NCBI GenBank assembly: GCA_951799425.1
Contig: OX637393.1
Location: 16,449,744 to 16,513,743, forward strand
Reading direction: 5' to 3'
Length of the DNA: 64,000 nucleotides
From: Ilex aquifolium
Lineage: Eukaryota > Streptophyta > Magnoliopsida > Aquifoliales > Aquifoliaceae
The notes under the pieces were generated by a model. That model worked only from the letters and a program-made list of their open reading frames with translations, searched no databases and was not told the DNA's origin. Both the position numbers and the translations under genes were made by a program. Below are positions 56,285-64,000 of the stretch, in pieces. The stretch's first letter is position 1; every line of letters begins with the position of its first letter.

Positions 56285-56899
56285 TTTGAGCTAATATCAT
56301 TTTTATTGTTTGTTTTGTAGGATCTTTTACTCTTTACAAATGATGAATGTTTTTCCTACTCTTTTCCCTTCATTCATTTTGAAATTCCACATGAACATTA
56401 TCACATTGACGACAATTTTTTAACATTTAGGATGGGAGTGAGAAGTTCAAAGTGTGTGTTTGTGTGTGTTTTTAATGCCTTCGATTTTTGTGTGTTTGAT
56501 CTTTAGTATGTGTGCTATTTTTAAATAATACATATTTTTTCAAAATATATTTTTCAAAATTTAAGGTAGCCATATTTGTGTATTAAAAAAAAATGTGTTT
56601 GGATGCCACTAGCCCTTGTTCAGATGCCAGCAGGAGAGGCCAAAAGCTGAAAATCCAGAAAACTTATAGCGTCCAAACGCCCCTGCACTGTCTAGACGCC
56701 CTGATGCACCTTTAGATATTCCCTGTTCGTTGTTCATCGTCATTTTCAGCCACTCCACCCCATTTTCTGCAACCCTAGACCCCAAAAATGCCTTTCCCAC
56801 CATAGATTCCCTTTTTCTTGAATTTTAGCCTAAATAAACATAAAAACTATGAACTTTGGCTTGTTCTTACCAATAAAAAACCCAAAAATTTTCAAAATA
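56285..56899 (+). other. Athila spacer between integrase and downstream ORF
   Basis: Non-coding. It contains a TGTG-rich stretch (56450-56500) and TCCAAACGCCCCTGCAC, ..TCTAGACGCC (56670-56700), no open frame of note. A spacer after integrase followed by another ORF is the usual Athila layout. Confidence 0.5.
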
Positions 56900-56979
56900 A
56901 TGGGACCAGGGAAGAAATCCATTGTTCGCAAATTTGAAGCAAACTCGAGTAGAACACAAAGGGTCACCTCCACTATCTT
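56900..56979 (+). pseudogene. Start of Athila downstream ORF (env-position), cut by an LTR insertion
   Basis: MGPGKKSIVRKFEANSSRTQ then RVTSTI begins at ATG 56900 and is interrupted at about 56980 by the end of a reverse LTR. The rest of the ORF appears at 59347. Lysine/serine-rich N-termini are typical of this ORF. Function of the product is unknown; calling it env-like rests only on its position. Confidence 0.5.
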
Positions 56980-56980
56980 G

Positions 56981-57125
56981 TGACACCCCAAAATTCAGGT
57001 GTCCGTAATTAACCCATGATTAACTTGAATTAAACTAAGATATCAATACGCTGTGACACCCCAAAATTCAGGTGTCTGTAATTAACCCATGACTAACTCG
57101 AATTAAACTAAGATATCAATACGCT
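56981..57125 (+). repeat. Tandem duplication of LTR tail
   Basis: TGTGACACCCCAAAATTCAG, then GTGTC.GTAATTAACCCATG.., then AAGATATCAATACGC occurs twice with a few substitutions. Confidence 0.9.
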
Positions 57126-59346
57126 CTTATACCAAGCTGTGACACCCCAAAAATCGGGGGTCCTTAATTTAACAAAATTCGGGCAGAGTCTCCTTTGTAC
57201 AAAGAGCTCTACCCAAAAGACAACCTGTGTCACATACACTCACATGACCAATCCGATGTCTAATATGTAATATTAACCACACCGTGTCTATTTATGAGTA
57301 AACATTGACCACAACGGGTCCATTTATCCATACTCATCTAACACATGCAAGGTTATGTTAAAAATAGTCCATGTCAGTTTGATTACACTTCTTTTACATA
57401 CATTACATGTTCAAAAACTAATTTAGCGAGTGTTTTACAAAAGCATAGTTTTTTTCATAATAGTTTTACAAAATGTGAATTAAAAGCCACAAGTCTGCTT
57501 TTCTTCATCCTTGAGCCCCCAAGTGAGAGCCTTCCACCGGTGCGTACCCTGCACCTGAAATGTTTTCCCGTATAGGGTGAGCTACGCTCAATAGAGTATC
57601 TCCTACAGAGGTTACTCCCCAACCTAGATGCCTATGAAATATGCACATGTAACAATCAACAACCATTATCCATTCCAAACAAGAACATATAATTCAAGAT
57701 TGGAATTTTACCATGTCATGTCATGATATGAGATGATACTCACTCATGCACTTTACCCCGAGTCCTCACTGACTCCCACAACACAATGCAATGCACGTGT
57801 GTAATACATTTGTCATTAATGAAATACATCCAATGATTGTTTGAAATAAAAGTCATGTGTTTATAAAACCAAATCATTGTTGGATGTTACAAATCAAATG
57901 AGTATTTTTATAAACAAAATCTTGTGTCTTTGTTGGGCAATGGATTTTGGTATCACACCACCAGTTCCGTACACCATTACACTTTTCCGGAATTTCACCT
58001 TAGGGGAATGTATGAACCAAGTAGCCAGGTCTTGCACCCGAAGGAGAATCTAGCCCTTCTTGCTATACCCGACGCAAGTTTTTCGTACAACCATGCAACT
58101 CAGCCGGATCTTCGATCCAACCTTCCCGAGTCCACTTATCAAACACCAAGGATGGTGTTTGATCAACCATGCACCCACAACTACACTCATGTCTTATGTC
58201 CATGAATGTGATGCCAATATTATGCCCAAGATGCAATGAATGTCAAATGAGCAATTTAACCGTATCTCAATATACTAAGGCCAATTATATCATGTGCATA
58301 TAATTACCTTTATCCATCACAATGACAATATATCAATGAACATATATCAACATTTTATACTTAACAACCAAATATAAGCATGTTATTACATAATCTATGT
58401 CAATAACACCTTATTCACAAAGGCACAATATAAACACATAGCATGCCCACCAATACCAAATTCCAAGAAATTACACAAGTAACTTCCATACATCAAACCC
58501 AAGCTAGAAATTGGTTAAAGTCATTTCTATACTCATTTTCTCTTTTCCATAACCATAGGAAAGTCCTAGATCATTCTATACATCTAACCCTTTCCTATGG
58601 ACACCATATGATGAAAATAAACCAAAGTAGGAGGGAACCCTACCTCTTGAAGCATAAAATGATGGGTAGAACCTTCAAGAACACCAACTACAACTCTAAA
58701 CTCTTGATTTCTCAAAATCTCTTCTTTGGACCTTCGGTGAAATCCTTCGTTCTTGGTATGGTTGCGTAGCCCTCGTCGAGGAGATCGACTTTGATTCTTG
58801 GCTCGAGTTGATTCGAGCGACGGAGCTCCGTAGATCATAGCGGGAAGCATTGAAATCTCACTTTTTGTCTCTCCTTTCCCTCTATTCTTCCTCACACGTT
58901 TACACACTGGAATCAGCTGAGTATTCTCCCAAAAAATCAGATTTTTGTTTATATTTATAACCCTTAATACTTGGTGCACGTCGTGCCACACGCCCCCTTG
59001 TCCGGGTCCGTTTTCGCCGCGAAACGATTAATTTCATCCCGGTTTAAGTTCAAATTATTTTTATTTAAACTTTCCTTCAATTATAAGGAAATTTTATAAA
59101 GTTTATTTTTGGGGACATTTGTGAGGTCACCCGACACCCTGTTGTCTCGTAAAACGTGAAAAATTTGACTATTTCGGAATTCGACGAAATTTTTTTGGGC
59201 AACTCGATTTTGCGATACGAATCCAACGGTGAAATCTGTTGCGTCATCCGAGTTCTAGAGAAATACGTATTTTAAATCCGCATTATAGTGACAAATTACC
59301 GTTTTGCCTTTTTTTAGAAAAAGTTCAAATTTACCCGGGTTTTACA
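56981..59346 (-). repeat. Gypsy LTR in reverse orientation inside the Athila ORF, with rearranged end
   Basis: On the minus strand it starts TGTAAAACCCGGG (from 59346) and ends GGGGTGTCA (56981). Flanking ATCTT (56975-56979) and ATCTC (59347-59351) are a likely 5-bp target duplication with one change and one extra base. At 57115-57132 the complement of a primer site (TTGGTATAAGAGC) follows one LTR end. Then come two tandem copies of a 70-75 bp segment, each ending in an LTR tail (56981-57050, 57053-57125). So it is not a clean solo LTR: a full element collapsed by recombination, leaving a primer site and LTR tails. Confidence 0.75.
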
Positions 59347-59908
59347 ATCTCAAGAGAGTACAGAGCAACAAGATCCAAGCAAGCAAAAGCCAAATCTACA
59401 GGTTCATTCTAATTTCAATTCTGATGTTTTTGAAAATATTGAGCTACAACTGTGGTATAAGCGTTATTTTGATTCTAAATCTGTAGTTAATGAACGAGCT
59501 ATCATCTTTGAGGATTTTGAACATTTGGGTATCAAGCAAAATTTGGAAATGAGAGGTTGGACTAACTACATAAAAACTGTGGGTATTGATTTTGAATGTA
59601 TTGTGAGAGAGTTCTATAGCAATACTGAGATTATTGTGTCTAGGAAATTTGATACATTTGTGAGGGGGCTTAAGTTCCATGTGAATGTGGGTACCATTGT
59701 CAATCAAATAAAGCCTATAAGGAGGGAACCCAATGTCGAATATCCCCCTAATCCCCCCATTGATTTGACTTTGATTGGGAGAGAATTGACAAATGACCCA
59801 AACTTTGTGTGGGGAAAGATTGGCAAATGTATAAAACGAGGGGATTTGACTGATAACTACAGAATTTTGATTTTGATCATTGTTGCCAATCTTATGCCTC
59901 AATCCTAG
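59347..59908 (+). pseudogene. Athila downstream ORF, main part (putative plant transposon protein domain)
   Basis: A frame open from the LTR border runs through SKQKPNLQVHSNFNSDVFEN, then WYKRYFDSKSVVNERAIIFE, then GWTNYIKTVGIDFECIVREF and NPPIDLTLIGRELTNDPNFV to TAG at 59906. The W.......VREFY..L / VRGK.. pattern matches the plant transposon protein domain found downstream of integrase in Athila-type elements. Related residues (FLFSLGVGHSI) continue in other frames to about 60000. Function unknown. Confidence 0.65.
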
Positions 59909-59999
59909 AAAAATTAATTTTACATCGAGATAACTAAGTTTCTCTTTTCCTTGGGTGTTGGTCATTCCATCGACTTGCCAAACATGATTGATGGATCCT

Positions 60000-61845
60000 A
60001 CATGGACACCCGTGGAGGAACTAGCATAACTTGATGCTACTTCTCTAAAGAATATCCATAGAGTGCAAGGAGGACAACAAGGAGGTCAGCAAGTGAATCA
60101 AGGATAGGGAGCGAATGAGGAGGAAGTACATAGTTTTGAGGAACAGGACGAGTAGACCATACATGAGGCAGCACCGGTGGATTCAAGGACTGACAGGGAG
60201 ATATTGCTGAGTTTTGAGACTAGGATGGATAAGTTTGAAGTCACTCAAAAGGAGATTCTGAGTCGTCTTGGGCGAGGATATGGTAGACCTTCATCATCAG
60301 CATAGAGACTGTTCGTCTGTATGGGCATTTTTTGAAGTCTCTGCTTTTAATTTCTGGCTTTTGAACTCTTTACTTTCTACACAACACAATTTTTTTTTAA
60401 TAGTCTGATCTTGGGTTGGTTTTGCTTAACTGTTTGCTACTTGATTTGGGATTTTTGCTTAACTATGATATCTTATGTTATCTTAAATCATGTGTGCATA
60501 TAATTATTTCAACCAATATTTTTAGGATAAGTTGTTAGGTATGAATCAACATGGGATTATTTTGATGATCAATCTGCCTGTGCGTTTGACTCAATATAGT
60601 TTGCTAAAGGACTTTATGCTAAACTTGAGTGTCATATCAATGCTTTTAGTCGGAACTTATAAATCATGTTCACTAAGTTCATGCTATTTTGAGAATTTTT
60701 GGAATAAAATTTTTATTTAAAGGCTTATATATATAGTGGAGATGAAGATATTTCCTTGATGAGATTTTAAGCCCATCTTCCTTGGAAGGAATATGTACAT
60801 TTACTCAAGTAAGAACTTCATTTCAGCTACAATTCTTTGAATAATATCATTATCTTTGTTTTGATTGACACATGTTAAGCAATGAGTTGACATGACCCAT
60901 GAAAATTTTCTATTGAGAATTATACATATGCACCTTCTTGAAAAATGATCTTAGGCAATCTTTGTGTTAATATTGAGCCTTAACTATTTCTTTCTAAATG
61001 ATGTCCCTAGTCAACTGTTATTGAACCAATGAATGAAAAAGATTCTTTTCTTAAGCCATGTTTTTTGAGCAAGCCAAAACTCAAGTAATTGACCCTACCT
61101 TGGTTGTCCTGAATTTATAATCAAGGCATTGCTCTTTTCAAGGGATATGCATAGGTGATTGTGACAAATTTTTGAAAAATGGAAAGAGAATGAAAAAGAA
61201 AGAAGAAAAGGAAAAAACAAGTGATGATTGTGTATAAGAAAAAGAGAAAGCAAGAAGAAAAAGGAAATACAAGTGACACATTGTGACATAAATAGTTACA
61301 AGCAAGCTACAAACCCTAAATATGTGGGGTGCTAGGGTATATTCAAAAGTTGCAAAATGGGGAGAAATGAGGATGCATAATGCTTACTTGTTTACTTATT
61401 TCATCTAACTTTTGAATGATTGAATGTATCTAGCAAAACTAATGCACATTGTACAATTGTTTGATCACCTATAAACAAGTTGAGTCTCGCTATAGGTGAT
61501 GCTTATAATTCCCTAAAAGTACTTAAACCAGGTCTTCATAACAATCTTTCAATCTTCATTTATATTGTGCTTAACATATGATAGATTAACCTACGCAGCT
61601 GGATGTTTGGTTAAAGTTGTTTGATTGATTATAGATAGGTTAAGTCCTAGTATATTCAATGTTCATAACTTTGTACATAATGTCGGAGCTAAGCTCATTA
61701 ACATAAAATCAATCATTATCTTCAAGTTAATTTGATGTTAACATAGGGGTTAACTGAGCTATTACTGTTGCACAAATATTGCACTCAAACACTCATGCAC
61801 ATTTCCAAATCCCCAAACTAAAAAGTGACTTTTATTTATTAGTAA
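60000..61845 (+). other. Non-coding 3' part of the Athila-type element
   Basis: No domain after about 60000. An A-rich purine tract (AAAAGAAAGAAGAAAAGGAA) lies at about 61190-61270. I could not place a 3' LTR boundary. Confidence 0.4.
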
Positions 61846-61847
61846 CG

Positions 61848-63865
61848 CCCCAAAATCCCCCTTGGACGACATTACTATCTAAAACCATTCACATCATGAG
61901 AGCAACTAAATGAACTTCATAACTAAAGAGAATTTCATTCAGCATCCACAATATATACAACATCATCCAAAAGAATATGTCAAACTATGACAATTACATC
62001 CCAAAAATCAGCTATTATCTTGCAGCGGAATAACGAAAATATTAGATTTCACATTGTCTCAAAATGAATTTCCTAGTCTAGAACATAAGAGAATATAGCA
62101 CAAAACGTCCACCTCGGGATCCACGTTCTCATCTATTGGAGCTTCCCAATGTACCGGCGCATCAACTCCGAGCTCCTCCTCTAGACCATAATCTGAAAAA
62201 GATATTGTTTGTAGGGAGTGAGCACTAAGCTCTATAGGAAAATCCTCCCAAACTCGAACAAGGTTTCGAAAGCATATAAAACAGTCGGTCTCATTTTACA
62301 AATATCATATATAGCTTTTGAAAGAAAGCAGGGACATTTCAGTGGATCTCAAGTTTACATAATAGCAATAATTAAATGAAAAAGTAAAACCAATTCCCAA
62401 AAATAACAATTCCAACAAGTTACCATTTCCACAATAAACTCTTTTCCACAATAAATCATAACTAACCATTTGCACAATAAACAATAGCCCACAATATATC
62501 TCAGGTATGATGTAAGATATCGCATGAATAAACACATCGAGAATATCCTAGCCCACACACACACACTCAAATCCTCGCAATGATATACAACTTTAGAAAG
62601 GGCGCATTCCAACGCATTGGCAATGAGGAATCCAACCCAGGAATAGTATACTAACCCTTAGTCTCGATACCACGTGAGCGAATAGTGGTTTGGTCCTCGC
62701 AAGGCACCAACCTCACTACGAGTGGTAGGAAAAATTCAAACCCGCACGGAGTAAGAAACGCATCTATCCACTCTACAATACCCGGTCAACGGCCACCCAT
62801 GGTCATCCAAACATCCACAAAAGATACAATACCCAACCAATTTCTCCAATCACAAGTAAAATCCAAAATTCTCAAATTTCACATGTATTATTCCAATAGA
62901 AAAATTTAAGAAAAATATGCAAGAGATCATCAAAAATACCATTTTATTGTTCAATACCAAGCACTAGAGTTTTGAAATCAAGAACAAAGGAAAAATCAAG
63001 AGAAAAATCCATTTCTCTTAAAAACTAGGGTTTTAAGACAAGAAAAAGAGATTTCATGGCTATCCAACCATAGCTTTGTTTAAAACATGGTAATATTTGC
63101 AAGAATATCAAGAATCAAGGATTTCCTAACATAGAAATAGGATTTAGAGTCAAAACATACATATATCTAAACCTTAGCCTCAATGGAAGAGAATAGGAAA
63201 AAACTTCTACCTTGCTTCCTTAGCTTTTGTGTGAAGAACTAAAAGATTTGATCTTTCCCAACTTGAATCAACATTTTAATCTCTTGTGTTTCCCCTTCCT
63301 TCTTATTCTCCAAGGCTCTCTAGTAATTAGAATGGATGAAATGGGTGAAAATTGGAGAAAACACCCAAAAAAAATCTAGGACGTGAAGCCCCCCGGGTTG
63401 GTGAGTCTAGACGCGTGTTCCTTTGTGTCCGGACGCGTGTTTCTTCGCCCAATTTTCCGCCAAACGCGTCCGGACACGTGTCTATTCCCGTCCGGACGCG
63501 GGTGATAGCATACCCTCAACTTTCAGATCAAATTTGACCTATTTAGAAGCCTATTCAGAAAATTTTCGTGAAATACACTTTTGTAGATCTTGAAGTCTAG
63601 TTTCTATTGTCTAAAAACCAGATCAATCGGATTTAGGAGTAAAAAGTTATGGTTCAAATACTAGACTGTGTCCAAAATCCTTTCTACCTAAATTTTTATC
63701 TAAAATGTGTTTGAACTCCGGAATACTTCCTAACTTCCAATTCATACCCTATTACCTCGCCTAGCATTTTTATTTCTAATCTTACAATCCACATAGTTCA
63801 TGCATACATCATCCCATATATTAGCATTTCAAAAATAATTACGTTGCTAGATAAAGATAAGAATG
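61848..63865 (-). repeat. Gypsy LTR-like sequence, reverse orientation
   Basis: It begins GTAACGCCCCAAAATCCCCC, the reverse of an LTR end (..GGGGGATTTTGGGGCGTTAC), related to GGGGTGTCA ends elsewhere here. GTGAGCACTAAGCTCTATAG (62219-62240) parallels the GTGAGCTACGCTCAATAGAG of the 56981 LTR. The other border is not resolved. A GC-rich patch at 63400-63490 repeats TCCGGACGCGTG. Short open frames inside are not genes. Confidence 0.5.
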
Positions 63866-64000
63866 TGGGGGTAAAACCCGAGAAAATTTGAACTTTTGTG
63901 AAAAAGGGCAAAATGGTAAATTGCCACTATGGTACAGGTTGTAAACCTGAAATTTTCTAGAACTCGGATGACGAAACGAACCTCACCGTTGGATTCGTCT
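63866..64000 (+). repeat. Start of a plus-strand gypsy LTR running off the window
   Basis: GGTAAAACCCGAGAAAATTT..GAACTCGGATGACG..CACCGTTGGATTCGTC is the inverse of 59205-59346, the first 140 bp of the reverse LTR there. It is therefore the head of a related LTR in plus orientation. Confidence 0.7.

Noticed and set aside
1-64000. tRNA, rRNA or organellar insertions
   Set aside because: No cloverleaf-like gene or rRNA core was recognised by eye; the only tRNA-related sequences are retrotransposon primer sites. A tRNA search could not be run.

Overview
This is plant nuclear DNA, very probably from a eudicot with a large, transposon-rich genome. The signs are intron-split host genes with GT..AG junctions, plant-specific retrotransposon lineages (Ty1/copia, Ty3/gypsy chromovirus and Athila, L1 and RTE LINEs), long AT-rich intergenic stretches and GA/CT microsatellites. 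The species cannot be named from the sequence. Only two host genes are well supported. They lie head to head: a VMA21-type V-ATPase assembly factor on the minus strand (coding exons 19419..19323 and 14245..14022) and a SUF4/BuGZ-type C2H2 zinc-finger gene on the plus strand (seven coding exons, 29183..49475).

Layout. 1-7.35 kb is a decayed L1-type LINE, split by a terminal-inverted-repeat element that itself contains a gag-only LTR element with 74-bp tandem repeats and a long GGCGCC-rich tail. 7.39-12.61 kb is a copia element with both LTRs and a broken polyprotein. 14.0-19.4 kb is VMA21; its 5.1-kb intron carries three nested transposons. 20.1-20.7 kb holds a TPX2-like pseudogene fragment. 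24.8-26.0 kb is a Mutator-like element with an exact 9-bp target duplication, followed by a minus-strand gypsy integrase remnant and an AT-rich tandem array.

28.9-49.5 kb is the SUF4-like gene. Telo-box and TGGGCY promoter motifs precede it. Its 11.2-kb intron 2 and 3.8-kb intron 3 are filled with LINE, copia, hAT and Mutator-like remnants, including a probable captured aspartic-protease gene fragment. 50.9-51.6 kb is a PIF/Harbinger-type element. 52.3-64.0 kb is a mosaic of gypsy elements: a plus-strand chromovirus with an RT deletion, an abrupt join to an Athila-type integrase tail and its downstream ORF, a reverse-oriented LTR inserted in that ORF, and further LTR pieces running off the window edge.

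The two host genes share no obvious pathway: one serves assembly of the V-ATPase Vo sector in the ER, the other is a nuclear zinc-finger protein. I found no convincing previously undescribed multigene system. The most useful unlisted structures are the two reconstructed split genes, a small hAT family (ends CAAGGATC) with three copies in their introns, and the probable Pack-MULE.
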